Source: Acanthosepion pharaonis (Eukaryota > Mollusca > Cephalopoda > Sepiida > Sepiidae). Taken from it: a stretch of 64,000 bases of DNA. The position numbers were made by a program, and so were the translations under genes. Below the pieces are notes generated by a model that made no database searches, had not been told where the DNA came from, and was given only the letters and a program-made list of their open reading frames with translations. Of this stretch, positions 32,590 to 44,709 are shown in pieces (position 1 is the stretch's first letter; each line of letters starts with the position of its first letter). The stretch is taken from positions 492,001 to 556,000 of the forward strand of contig CAHIKZ030000586.1 of the NCBI GenBank assembly GCA_903632075.3, written 5' to 3'.

Positions 32590-35500
32590 ATTATTCAGCA
32601 GTTAAATATTCTCACAGACATACACACACATTCACTCAGTTTCTATGTTTAAGATGATTTTTTTTATTACATATCAATTATCTAAAATTTCACTGTAGTT
32701 TTTATTGTTTCACCTTCTCTGTATTTCTAATGTTTTATATTTTGACTGACTTAGCAATCATAATTGGATTTATAATATTATCAATATTATTGCTTCTCTA
32801 TAGATTTCTCTAATGCTTCTTACCAAAGTTGATTGATGTTCAATGTCCAAACTCAATCGTTTGTATATTAGCCCTTATCCTTTGTTTTTGTTTGTAGATT
32901 GCGTCTTTCTTTCATTTCTTTTCTTTGTTTTAGCTTTCAACTTTTCATTTAAAAACCTCAGTATCATTCCTATTGTTCTCACATATTTAATGAAAGTATA
33001 ATTATTTAAATAAATGTATTATCTTAAATAAACATGACATCTTAAATAAAAAAAATATAAAAGTATTTCAATACTTAGGACTTCAAACATAAAAACCATC
33101 TTCTTATATTATCAACATAAATTTTTAATTACAAATTTTGTTTTATTTGGGGATTGTTAAAAGTGCATATATTCACATGTGTCCATATTAGAAAATACCT
33201 TAATAATTTCATTTTAGTTAAGTGTTTATGTATATAAGTTTCATCTGTCTCAAGTGAATTATTTTGAATTTCAAAATTCATAACTGATATTATCCAGATT
33301 TTTTTTTTTACATTTGCATATTTTAATGTTATTTTAAATGTTTTGCATTTATATATTTTTGAATTCTGTCCACCATCTAAAAATACCTTTACAGATAAAC
33401 TTTTGTAAGTTGAGATTAATAAATACATGATCTATAAAACTGATGAGCAAAATATGTTCTTTGGCTGACAGTAAAAAGAGTTGTTCCCATTTCATAACAC
33501 TTGCAGAATGTTTTAGAAATGTCATGGAATGGCTCTTAAATTCCGGATGTTTAGACAACTCCCTGCCCTTTCCTTCTGACTCACTTTCTTCCTGCCACAG
33601 AGACTAGAATCAGAAGTTGAACTGTAGATATGTTTATTTTTGGAGGACACATCATCACCAGTATTTTATGCCAAAGGAAGTCACTGGGGGGATGATTTTT
33701 TTTTATCAAGTATCATATTCATTTCTGTGTCAGAAAAAAAGAAAAGTAGAATTTTTAATTTCCAGCTGATATTAAATCATTTTCATTTTATTCAAAGAAA
33801 TATTTTACATTTAGAGGAAAGGCAAAAAATATGAGAGTTTGTGTAAAACTGTGTGTAATGTTCTTATTTTTTAAAAAAAATGATAAAATTTTGAATGTAG
33901 ATTGTTTGCATAAACACACAGAAATATCATTTATTTTTTGAAAGCAGTTATTTTGAATGGTAAAGTCTCAACTTTTAACTTGCAGTTTAACTCTCTTGAA
34001 ATTTGAGGAAAATGACAAAATTTAAATGCAATTGGATAAAACTTTACTAATAAAAAGTAATAAAAAATTAAGTACTTTTCAAATTTTTAATATATGTTCC
34101 AATAAAATAAATTTAAAAGCATAAAGGAGAACAGTTACTGAAAAATATTCTAAATGAATCAAAAGAAATCCAAAAAGTGTGGGTTTTTTCAGCACAGTAA
34201 GATAAGAATTGATTTGTATGTCACTTTCAAAAGGGTGTAAATACAAAACAGAGTATAAGGTCAATATTATATATTATTATTATATTGTCAATATAATAAA
34301 AATGAAGTAAATAAGGACAGAACTTGACAATCACATTAAGAAAAGAAAAGCTCAAATAGTAGCAACTCTATACATTTTAAAAGGCAACCAAACAAAATTG
34401 TAGAATTTATGTTAAGAATATATAAAAATAACAAATAAAAAGTGACCAACTGATCAACTCAGCAAATTATAAACATTTTATAAAGATGTTTAGATAAAAT
34501 ATAACCTACAAATGCCAGTCAACCTCAAATTATAGAAGTCAGTAAAATCCAGTTGATGCAGATGCACATGAATAAGCTACTATTGTCTGACAAGTTGTGT
34601 ATATTCTCTGAGAATCTACACCTGGAGATACATCTAGATGCTGGTAATTGTACTAGTCAGATAAAGCCAAAGGGGAGCAAGTATTGGAATTTATGGCACT
34701 CTGTTGCTCCCCGAATTTACATTACACATGCAAATGATTCTCATCTACCTGAAGAGAGAACATGTTCTGAACACTGAACATTTTGATCCCTGACATGATT
34801 TTATGCACACAATACAGTGTTGTGAGATAAGGAAATCTTCCCAGTTTTGCTGCAAGTGATTCTCAGTCATCTGTGTTAACACACCTGGAGCCAAATTTGC
34901 TCTATTCTGTACAGATGTAGATGTCATTTGGTCTGCTATTACTGTCAATCTTGATAATTGTTTGGACTATGTGGATATGTTCATAAACTGGTCATCACTG
35001 ATGTATCACCTTCAGTAATCTCTCAAACAACTCTAATTGGGAAAAAAAAGAGAATCTGATCTTCTTGCATTTTAATATTGCAACATGCATCACCATCTAA
35101 AAGTCAGATTCAGATGCAATAAATGATACTGCATCACAAAATGGTTGAGGAATTTGAAAATATTATCACAATATCTATTAACTCACTCAGCATGAATATA
35201 CTGTACTCAAGTTAAAATCGGTGGTATCATCTTTCAGATAATTTTTTATCAGCATTTTTTTCAAAGTTAAATCAGAAAATATAAATTTATATTTTCTGAT
35301 CTTCAACATTAAAATTCCTTGATGCTTTATATTTTAATTTTCTGTTACTTTTTATTGGGATCTTTGAATTTGTAACAAATTTCTGGTAAAATTCTTTTCA
35401 GGAAATAAATGACTAAGAATTAGATAATTGAAAATAAAATCTTGCTTTTTCTCTATATGCTATGACCCAAAGTTTCTCTACAGTCTTAAATTACCTATAC

Positions 35501-36205
35501 ATGCTAATAAACATCAAATACTGGTTTAGTTTAGCCTAGAGATATTTTTCCCCTAGAACAGGATCACATGTAAAATCTGACTCATGTCTTCCTCTGAAGG
35601 AGAGCCACACTTTCATAAGCTCACATAATGGCCAGTTTGTATAATAATAAAATAACAATTCCAAATAAAAAAAAATTCAAACAGAATCGTGGAAGTAACC
35701 TTTAGTCATACATAAAGATCGTTTTTATAGCTTTTTAATTCATCTTGTATTATTTAGAATAGCCAACCTCTGTAATCTATAGGGCTTTTTGTAATGAACA
35801 CACCCTTCACAGGGTTAGGATATTTTTCTCAGCCTATATTGATAAGAACATATACAATGAGGTAATGTGTTTATTTGCAAGGATGTAAAAAGGAAGTAGA
35901 TAAGTTATTTATCTTCAAATGGGTAAAATGTAAAACTAGAAGGACCTGGTGGTGTTGGAGAGCTATTTTATACCAAGTTGACAACCAGCAACCAAGGGCA
36001 ATTAGTTTAGACTTTTACATGTTGCATGATTAGTGTAGGCAGTGACTATGCTGTCACAAAATATTTATCATTCTTTCACTGTTTAAGTTTCTTTCTTTTT
36101 TTACTGCCTACACATAATTTAGGTTTTCATGACTAGTATTATATCCTGGATTGTTGTTAGTAACAACTTAACCATATTTGAATAATTTTTTTCTTCATAT
36201 ATTTG
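32590..36205. other. Long AT-rich interval, mostly unrecognised
   Basis: The patch 34530-35040 is less AT-rich and carries overlapping short open frames on both strands (34553-34777 plus, 34745-34948 minus) without recognisable motifs. It may be an old element. At 33572-33600 'tcactttcttcctgccacag' is acceptor-like but only eight codons follow before a stop. An 11-bp inverted repeat, GTGTAGGCAGT, spans 36034-36113. Otherwise nothing. Confidence 0.45.
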
Positions 36206-36208
36206 AGC

Positions 36209-36299
36209 GAGTGCTGAAAAGTTTTATTTTATTTTAAAGTAATTTGGTTGGTCAGATTTTAGGAAATGGGTTTCAGTAACATCTTTTCTGCACCCCCCC
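36209..36299. mobile_element. Palindromic MITE of the GTGCTGAAAAGTT family
   Basis: The left end GAGTGCTGAAAAGTTTTATT and the right end, read in reverse, GGGGGTGCAGAAAAGATG, bound a 91-bp non-coding element. Confidence 0.55.
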
Positions 36300-36410
36300 A
36301 TGATATAAACTGATAAGCCAAAACATGACCACTTGCCTAATAAGGAGTTAATCCTATATATGCCTGCAGATTATGGACTCTGCAAGACCTCTAAATATTT
36401 CCTCTGCGAT

Positions 36411-36640
36411 ATCAGAATATCAACATCTGTACCTATCTTAATCAATATCTGAGATAGATATTATATCTATCAGGATATTATCATCTATACCTATCTTAAT
36501 TAATATCTATCAGAATATCAACATCTGTACCTATCTTAATCAATATCTGAGATAGATATTATATCTATCAGGATATTATCATCTATACCTATCTTAATTA
36601 ATATCTGAGATAGATATATCAGGATATTAACAAAATGTAC
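36411..36640. repeat. Nested tandem repeat, 98-bp period
   Basis: A 98-bp unit starting ATCAGAATATCAACATCTGT is repeated essentially without change at 36411 and 36509, followed by a shortened third unit. Each unit is itself two related sub-blocks (both containing 'acctatcttaat' and ending 'aatatct'). 'gatagatat' and 'atatctatc' make internal hairpins. Near-identity of the units suggests a recent duplication. Confidence 0.9.
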
Positions 36641-37361
36641 TTTAACGGTTGTAAGTTATATGGTCAAGATTATGAATAGTGAACATGCTGGTCAAACATA
36701 ACATAAATTTTCAGTAAGATTAGAATTTGTGGAATTTTGGTGACCAGGTAAACACAGTGGCATCTTCTTCATGTGCTTGAAGGTATTACCATACAACTCA
36801 TGCAAGGGTGTGTTGTTCTGCTAAAAGATGCCTTAGGTGAGTACCTGATTTTCAATGATAATGATATAGACAACATGCAACAAAATAGCTTGTACATGAA
36901 TGAGAAACCCCAGCTCAATGTTAACCATACCATCCCATTGTCTTTGCCAATTTGTAGTTTTCTGATATTGCTTTCTATTTCCATTCCATTTTCCTGGGCA
37001 AACTTAAATGTGCCGCTTTATGTCACAATTTCATTTTTCATTTTACTCATGGTCTTGCCTAATTTTGGCAGTAGTGTTTTTGCTCAACTTTAGTCTTGTA
37101 GCAATGTTTTGTAGCAATTGTTCCAATTGTGGAAAGAAATAATATGTTCCTTCAAATCAGAAGAGAATTCTTTCCAGTATGGAGTCATTACTGAACTAAA
37201 TACCTCTACTTATAAACTATAACTAAAACTATTTTTATGATTGCATACTCTATTTAAAGTTCTATTGCCTTTGAGAAAAATATCAATAATAGTTTTAAAA
37301 TGTATTCACTGTTTAGAATAAAGTAAACTTTTTTTCAGAGTGACATAATCATTTTTAGATG

Positions 37362-37364
<3 letters not shown>
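36641..37364. other. Unrecognised sequence with overlapping open frames
   Basis: Open frames on both strands at 36769-37093 lie in a slightly less AT-rich stretch, but I recognise no domain. It may be an old transposon fragment. Confidence 0.35.

Positions 37365-37419
<55 letters not shown>
37365..37419. repeat. (AT)27 microsatellite
   Basis: Perfect run of about 27 AT units, the longest pure AT tract in the window. Confidence 0.95.
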
Positions 37420-37424
<5 letters not shown>

Positions 37425-39190
37425 ATTTAATGTTCTAAGTTTAATTAAAAATAATAATTGTTTGTAAAATGTTTCATTTGAAATGCTAAAATTCTGCTAT
37501 GTTTGATTAAGGAGAAAACTTGATGTGGAAAGCAATAGAGGTGTATTCCTTTATGGATGGTATTGTACCCATACAATTCCAGTATCTCATAAAGTCCATG
37601 CCTACCATTAATTATGTGAATGAATGAGTTAAAAGACATTATTAAAGAAAGCTCTCTAATAATTTTTTAAAATATTTTTTGTTTTTTCTTTGTACATATA
37701 AAGCTATAGGCCATAATTTTGTGATAGTTTTTGAAATATAATGTCATGATATAAAATTATTATTAAAATCAGAAAATTTACATTTTATGCATATAAACTA
37801 TAGATGTATCTTTTGTCATAGATATAAGCACTGCCCAATATAAAAAGCACAATTTCTAAAACTCTAATTAACTGAAAAATATGAATGCATGCTCTGTCTA
37901 AAGCATTCTTTATAACTTCTTTTGACATTGTTCAAATCTGAGTTTGTTTACCTTGACATTTGATATGATTTTTATGTGTTACTTTTTAATTAATAATTAT
38001 TACTTTTGTATTCAGAAAATCAGATAGCCTATCATTATGACATGAATTAATTGTAACCAAGAGTGAATACAAATTTTCATTGAAACAGAATAATTTATGG
38101 AGTTTCAAAGTCATATATTTACTTCCTATGAATTATATTTAATAAATTATTCCAATTATATTTGATAAATTATACTATTTTGACTGGACATATAGAACTA
38201 ATTTACTTTAGGTCAACAGGTCCCTCTTTATTTAAATTGAGCACATAGAATCCCATTTTCTTAATATTTAATAGTTTTAAATGCAATAAAATTATAATTG
38301 TACCACTAAGATTTTCAAAAGTTTCAGAAAAGAAAAATCAATAAATAATGGTAGAGTTTATATATCCAGATTGTGATAAATATATCAGTGACATTGAATT
38401 TGACATTTAATTAAAAAAGAAAACCATCAAAAAGATTTTATTCAAATTAGTTGTTGATTAAAAGAATAAGAGGATTATCCTTTTTTTATCAGAATCTAAT
38501 AGGTATTTATTTTATTATATCAGGTTTATTTTTGTTAATAAGAAGCAAACTCCCATCGATTCAGTCAAATTGGTAGCAGATTCATTGAAAAACAAATTAA
38601 ACATTACAAACTTACTTATCATTCATGAAAACTTTTACTGCAAACAAAATAGAATTAGAGAAAACACTAAAGATATAGCTGGAATGACAATTGACTGATA
38701 CCATTTCTGTTTGATGAATATTTGAAAATATATTGAATAGCTGTAGTGTATGATGGAAAATTTTGTTGTTAAATATTTCAATCTGATTTTATTAACACAT
38801 CATCTATTATTTACAAACTCCATTAAAGAATATTCATGTATATAACATCAAATGAAATTGGTTAATTCTTTACATTTCTGTTTATAATCAGTAATGACCT
38901 ACAGCCATAATAAATCCTCTTTCGTTGAATAAAACACATTTTACTTTTTTTTAATTCCCAAAGTTTTTTCAAAATCACTGTGTCCAGTTGGAAAGAAAAA
39001 GATTAAATGTCATTGCTAGTCAAGAATTGATAAGACTTTTACTTTTATTCTGCTATGAATTAAATCAGCCTCTGTAATTAAAGTTCAGTTTTAGTGCCAG
39101 GTCAATAATTAGGTGCAATAAAACAATTTTTATTTTAAAAAGTGTTTGTCATTCAGTCAAAAAATGCTGTTTGATGACAGTGCTGTAGAC
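37420..39190. other. AT-rich sequence, nothing recognised
   Basis: Very AT-rich, no repeat ends or coding signatures seen. Composition changes abruptly near 39195. Confidence 0.55.
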
Positions 39191-39386
39191 TAAATTATAT
39201 AGTGTTATACTCCATTGCAATTAGATCTCTTTCTGATTCATTCTGCATCCTGGCCAGGTGTGAATGCCACGAAGGCAGAGAATGAAATAAAAAAACATCG
39301 CATGATGTCTGGTCTATGAAGCAAGCTCCGGCAGTAGCCAATTGTAAACATTCCTGCCAGAAAAAGAGATGCCTCTGGGGACTACC

Positions 39387-39408
39387 AGACCTGCTTAAAA
39401 GCAGGTCT
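39387..39408. repeat. Short perfect hairpin
   Basis: AGACCTGCTT and AAGCAGGTCT form a perfect 10-bp stem with a 2-nt loop. It lies just upstream of the LTR-like block, in the C-rich patch that starts near 39195. Confidence 0.8.
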
Positions 39409-39439
39409 CTGAGAACGACCAAGTTAGTAGGCAACTGGC

Positions 39440-40288
39440 TGTCATGCATAGTGCTGCTGCTATGACCATGTCACTATGACAACCACAGTTGTGGGATGGT
39501 GAGCTACTGGTCATCACACAAAGCTGACATTGCTCTCTTAACAACCATTATCACTCCCAAGAGTGACTAACCTCTTCAGCTATCCAGCTTCGACCCAGCT
39601 ACAAGCAAATACTGATGACATCTCCCAGATACAAGCCTTCATAGTCGCTGATACAGTCACCTCGGTAAATACCAACCACATCAATCTGACACCACCTCAG
39701 CATGCCCAACTTGTTACAAGGCATTCCCTTGCAGTTGTCACCATGGCTCTATTCCAAAGAACAGGCCTACCAAACCACACCAATCTGACACCCCATTGTA
39801 ACCTCAGCAATCCATTGCCATCACCTCAGCATACCTGACTCAATACAAGGCATCCCGTTCACAGTTGTAACTGCAGCCCCCATTCTATAGAACAGGCCTA
39901 TTAACCAACACATACATCGACCATACCCTGTGATCTCAACCAACACAAAATATAAATCCTGACCTTTCTCTTAACCCTGATCACATCCTAACAATATACC
40001 AGAATTGGACATTCCACATTTGTAACTTCACTAACCACTCCCTACAACACCTTGCCAACCCAACACTCACCTTAGCATAACCAACATGTACACCAACTAT
40101 ATCCTGTGACCTCAGCCAGTACAAAAATAAGTTGACTCCTATATTTTCTCTTAATCCTGATCACCATCCTGACAACATGCCAGAAATGAACATTCACTTA
40201 TTTTGTGATATCTGTATTAACAATAAACACTGTTCAAATTCTAATCTTTGTTTTTCCTTTCTCTCGCAACCAAACACTTAATATAACT
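39440..40288 (+). repeat. LTR-like block (solo LTR or truncated retroelement)
   Basis: A C-rich block unlike its AT-rich flanks. It carries AATAAA (40222-40227) about 65 bp before an end that is followed at once by a tRNA-Trp-type primer-binding site (40290-40304), the layout of a 5' LTR. Inside, two tandem duplications are visible: CACCTCAGCAT-type units 129 bp apart (39693 and 39822) and CCCTGTGATCTC-type units about 176 bp apart (39926 and 40102). The left boundary is uncertain: a TG at 39440 is plausible, but the C-rich composition begins about 39195. The open frame at 39563-39838 lies within it and has no motif. Confidence 0.45.
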
Positions 40289-40289
40289 T

Positions 40290-40304
40290 TAGTGATCCTG
40301 ACAG
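40290..40304 (+). promoter_or_regulatory. Primer-binding site, tRNA-Trp type (degenerate)
   Basis: TAGTGATCCTGACAG resembles the TGGTGACCCCGAC primer-binding site used by several Ty3/gypsy elements primed with tRNA-Trp. It sits directly after the LTR-like block. No gag frame is recognisable downstream. Confidence 0.4.
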
Positions 40305-41832
40305 CTGCAGATTTCAAGTTCTTCAATAATGTTTCCAGAAACTTTGCAGTAAAATTGAGATATAAATGAATAAGTTGTTTTTATTAATAACCATGAAAAA
40401 AGAATTCCATGTGAAACGATTGTCAAAGTTTATGACAAAATGTAACTCTGGAACAAAATACAAGCAGTGTGTTTTGAAATCCATCTATGAATATTTGTGT
40501 ATGTATTTTCCATATGACTTGGAATATGAAACCAGACTGTTTTTAATATATCTTCAAAAAATACCTGTAGAAAATGAAAATATAAAGGAATATATTTACA
40601 TTCTCTGAAGAGAAAATGAAAATGGATATACAATGCCAAGGCAAGTGTGATAATTTTAGATTGGGAAAGATTATAAAGTCTCAGGCAATACAAGGAGCTG
40701 ACAGTTTAAACAGAAATTGAGTAAAATGCCTTTTAGACTAACATCAGAAAATCTTAACAGATCCCATCATATTTATATTCCTTTGAACTTATTTAAAATG
40801 TACATTATTATTGAGTCTGGATTGGGTGGAGAAAAAATAATTCTTTCTACTCTTAATTAGCATCAAGAGTACCTCAGATTATGTATGAAATAAGAAGGCC
40901 ATTGAGAACTTCAGCCAGTTCTTTGCTCTTTGTGTCTATTGATGTCAGTGAAGTAGAAAGGAAAAAGCTTCCTGCTTGTGGGAAACTTTGTTTGTGTTTC
41001 AGATAAGGAACAAGCCAAAGAAGACTAATTAATCTTAATGAAAGAAACAGAACATCTTGTCACAAAAACAATCACTAAGATGTTCATTTCACCCACTGCC
41101 TGTTCATCAACATGAAATGCACAATAAGGAGACTTGTTCTGGTAATTTTGCTTTTCAGTCTAAAAGTCAAGCACTTACCTTGCTAAATGAGCCAAATCTA
41201 TCAAACGGGTATTCTTTCAGTTAAAGACTCCTGAGAAACAAGAATCTAATCTTTTGCCAAAATTTACATAATTCATTTTTTGTTTGTCATTATAAGAATG
41301 TGCAAAAATCAACTGTCCTTTTATACATCCTTTGGTGTTTGGGAAAGAAAAGTTGTCAGAACACCTATTTTATTATATGTACAATAAAGCTTAAGGCTTT
41401 TTTTGTTAATTGTTTTTTTTGAATTTATCCAACAGATAAACGTTTTCGGTTCTTTTGTCTCAGAGAAATTGAAATATCGTACTCTTGGAAACTTTGTATA
41501 TTAATTGTATAGATTTAAACATTATACAGTGAAAATTAATAAAGATTCTTGTAATATTTCTGAGAATTTACTGAATATTCTATAAATAAACATGGAAATA
41601 ATAATAAACATGCCCTATTTGTTATTCCAGTAATAATGATCTAAAGAGTTAAATTTTATCTCTTGCTCTTAACATAATATAGATAAATGCTGATTGTTAT
41701 ACTGATATAAATTTTGTTATCAAGCTTAAGCCAATAAAGAGATTGACTGGCCCAACAACTAATTATGAATAAATGTGCAATTCTTAATACAAAGCACTTT
41801 CAATCTAAGAAAATAATAGAAAATTACTGTTA
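40305..41832. other. AT-rich interval with a better-composed patch
   Basis: Open frames at 40366-40608 (plus) and 40430-40693 (minus) overlap and show no motif. 40840-41240 is less AT-rich and unique-looking; it contains paired minus-strand splice-like signals around 41179-41230 (see findings), but the enclosed 52 nt is closed in all three frames. Confidence 0.45.
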
Positions 41833-41840
41833 CTTTATAT

Positions 41841-42480
41841 CAGTGTTTGCCAACATGGGTGCTAGTGCCTTTTTGTGGGTGCTGTTTTGATAAAAGGGGG
41901 CACTGTGAGTTTTTATTTCATTTGAGGGGTGATGAACATACTCTGGGTGGGGAGGGGGATATTTATCAATTTTCTTTAAAATTTTCAAGAATTATTCACT
42001 ATTATGTAATATTGGCTACAAAAGGAAATTTTTGAAAGGTATCTAAAGCTGTTTGAAGCTATCAAACATTTCTTCATTGCTTTTCCAATTTGAATGTGGT
42101 TTCAACGCAGTTACACACCTTCTTACTAAACAAAGAAACCACCTGCAAATTACAAAACGAGGAGATCTATGATTACTTCTAAGCAACATTGAACCTAGAA
42201 TAGGAGCCTAGCCAGTAAGCACCAAAGTCAACCATTGCATTGTAAACATAGAAATAACCTATCAAATAAAATTTTTTTAGCATTTTTTTAAAATCATTGG
42301 CATTTATAATAGAAAAGAAAACAATATTAAAATTATTTTTGTGCTAATATCTAAGTGTTATCTTGCTATTAAAGATGAATTCAATATAATATTACAAATT
42401 TTATTTGACAGGGGGGAGGGGCGTTGGCAAAAAGCTTGTACCCAAAGGTGGCATTGGTTGAAAAAAGATGGGAAACACTT
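41841..42480. mobile_element. Non-autonomous hAT-type element with 8-bp target duplication
   Basis: The 640-bp element starts CAGTGTTTGCCAACATGGGT and ends, read in reverse, AAGTGTTTCCCATC, typical hAT-like termini. It is flanked by a perfect 8-bp direct repeat CTTTATAT (41833-41840 and 42481-42488), the target duplication length of hAT transposons. The interior is AT-rich with G-rich subterminal segments ('gggtggggagggggat' near 41945 and 'caggggggaggggcg' near 42410) and encodes no transposase; the 62-codon frame at 41847-42035 is spurious. Mobilisation would need a hAT transposase supplied elsewhere. Confidence 0.85.
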
Positions 42481-42917
42481 CTTTATATGGACAGATCTAT
42501 TTTTAATTTGATTGTTTTTTTTTTTTTTGAGTTTCCCTAAAAAAGAAGAGTTTTATATTGGGAACTTATTGAGAAAAGCTGATTAATTATTCTTATAAGT
42601 ATTAGTCATCATAGAACATTTAAGAAATCAAAAGTATAAAAGCAATAAACAAGATTTCTGGAGCAGATTTTATTGAATTTTAAGCCTTCATCTCATAAGA
42701 AATATTTTTACATACATAATGGCTTCTTTATTCTGCTTAATATCCTCTCCTTAACAATGAACACAGTATCCAAGTAATATTTCATTTACTATTGAACATT
42801 ATTAACCACCAGTAATTCTATTTCATAGAGCTTGAAGTGAAAATCAAATCAATTGAATAACAAAAATGATACTTCAATTGAGATATGTATTTATATATGT
42901 ATGTATACATATTGATG

Positions 42918-42943
42918 CACACACACACACACACACACATGTT

Positions 42944-42990
<47 letters not shown>
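42918..42990. repeat. (CA)11 and (AT)21 microsatellites
   Basis: A CA run (42918-42939) is separated by 9 bp from an AT run (42949-42990), which abuts the left terminus of a MITE. Confidence 0.95.
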
Positions 42991-42993
<3 letters not shown>

Positions 42994-43108
42994 GAGTTGG
43001 TGAAAAGTTCTTAGTCCACCTCACATATCAAAATCAATATTTCAATGACCAAACAGTAGAATACTGATTTGGGTATATTGGTATTGCTGAGTGCTTTTCA
43101 GCTCCAAC
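42991..43108. mobile_element. Palindromic MITE of the GTGCTGAAAAGTT family
   Basis: The left end GAGGAGTTGGTGAAAAGTTC and the right end, read in reverse, GTTGGAGCTGAAAAGCAC, bound 118 bp of non-coding sequence. Confidence 0.55.
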
Positions 43109-43109
43109 A

Positions 43110-43824
43110 CATACATAAGTTTATGCATATGTGCATATATGTCCATATATTAGTTATTATGAAGTGGATATCAATATTTTCTATATATTTGTAAACATGC
43201 TTATACCCTTTCTTATGTGTATTGTGTGAGTTTATGCAAATACATGGTTTTTTCTTCAATGTGTTTCTCTGTGTCTATACATAGGTCTCTATAATTATCA
43301 AAAAGTGTATCTCTATATAATGTGTATTTTATTCCCTAAAGGAATAAATCCAATAATATTTAGATATTACAAGAGCCTAAAATTTTCTATAGTAGTTTTT
43401 TCTTTGTATTTAAAAGAAAGCGTTTGCTAAAAATAACTGTAAAAACTTAAAAATATACCATGAAATAAATGTATTATAAATAATTGCTTCCTTTTCTCTC
43501 CGGAGATGAATGATATTAAAAAGAATCAAATCAAAAGAAATATAAATAAATAAAAAAGACCAACGTGTATATGAATCTGGAAATATTTTGTAAAGACCAA
43601 ATTTGAATTTAATGCACAACTAAATTGTCTTTTCTACATCTCTTAACATAATGATTAGGATCACCATCTATGCAGACATTGCCAACATCATGATCATCAT
43701 TGTCAAAATGAAGTAGCTCTTGGGCAAGGCATAGCAACCAATCAAACACCCAATTTTATATTTAATTAAATTCTTGGAGAGGTTCATTGGGGCTATTCAT
43801 ATGCTGGATGTATTATATATGTAT
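43110..43824. other. AT-rich sequence, nothing recognised
   Basis: The minus-strand open frame 43410-43619 has no motif. Confidence 0.5.
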
Positions 43825-43825
43825 G

Positions 43826-44588
43826 TACAGAGTGTGATTAGTAAATTGTCACCATTTTATATTTTTAATTTCGTGCATGTCCATTATTTGTTTTTGAATT
43901 TGTCAACAGCACTGAAGAGCAGGGTCAGTTGGGCACCGTCTGTGAGAAAAAGAGCACCATGATGTAATTCACTCTGCCAGAAATTTGGAAATGGCATGCT
44001 GTACTGCTTGCTAATATGAACATTTCAGAGTGAGTGTCAATCTGAGGACAGTGCAGAGGATTCGGAAAGGGTTGGTTGAGTCTAATAGGGATTACAAAGG
44101 TGTTTGGAGTGATCACTAGTGATGGTAATGTTATGCCTTCATTCATCTTCCCACAGAGCCTCAGACTCAACATGGAGGCCTACATCAAGAGCTTTGAGGA
44201 GGTAGTGCTGTCCTGGGTCAAGAGGGTGGCTATGAGAAGACCCTATGTCTGGCAACAGGACTCGTCACCATGCCACCTAACTCTCCAGACTGCAACCTCC
44301 TTGATTATTATGTGTGGGGTGCAGTTGAGTGAAAGACCAACAAAACTCCTTGTAACACAAAAGTTGAACTGAAGGCAAGGATTATGGTAGTATTCACCAA
44401 TTTAAACAAGGAGACTGTTGTCTGGAAGTTGTGAGTAAAGCCATTGGTGATTTTATTGAATAAATTTACTTTTTAGTATTTCAAGATATTTTTGTGTAAT
44501 TTTGATAAATATAGCTGTTAAAATGAGATGTCAGTGTTATTTTCATTTTTGTGTTATTTAGACAACACTTTATCCATCACACCCTGTA
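43826..44588 (+). mobile_element. Mariner-family element, internally deleted (copy 1)
   Basis: The left terminus TACAGAGTGTGATTAGTAAA and the right terminus, read in reverse, TACAGGGTGTGATGGATAAA, are inverted repeats with TA at each end. At 763 bp it is a deletion derivative of a mariner of about 1.3 kb. It retains part of the transposase between the first and last catalytic residues. A second copy of the same family, with a different internal deletion, is at 56.3-57.1 kb. Confidence 0.85.
44076..44372 (+). pseudogene. Mariner transposase central fragment
   Basis: The frame reads VFGVITSDGNVMPSFIFPQ, then RRPYVWQQDSSPCH, the box holding the second catalytic Asp of mariner transposases. A deletion then joins directly to DNA that, in another frame, reads PPNSPDCNLLDYYVWG, the third catalytic Asp box. 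About 25 codons between the two boxes are missing and the frame is broken at the join. The N-terminal helix-turn-helix is absent. A DD37D ('maT'-like) subgroup is my guess from the 'NSPDCN.LDYYVW' pattern. Confidence 0.75.
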
Positions 44589-44652
44589 TATATAGTTTAA
44601 AATTTGCTATATTTAGGTAGAGAAGAGTTCATAATATTTGAGAGAGATCATT

Positions 44653-44704
44653 TATAGCTATAGACTTAGGAATCAACACTGCATGGTAACTGTTAGTTTC
44701 ATGC
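44653..44704. repeat. Left arm of an inverted repeat pair (partner 45848-45904)
   Basis: 'ggaatcaacactgcatggta' and 'actgttagtttcatg' reappear in reverse complement at 45848-45904. See findings. Confidence 0.75.
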
Positions 44705-44709
44705 CTCTA

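Noticed and set aside
33572..33630. Acceptor-like 'tcactttcttcctgccacag' followed by eight codons and a stop
   Set aside because: The open segment is too short and there is no supporting composition.
34553..34948. Overlapping frames on both strands as genes
   Set aside because: No recognisable domain, and the less AT-rich patch more likely reflects an old, unidentified repeat.
36034..36113. 11-bp inverted repeat GTGTAGGCAGT with ~58-nt loop as a microRNA precursor
   Set aside because: The stem does not continue beyond 11 bp and the loop is unstructured pyrimidine-rich sequence.
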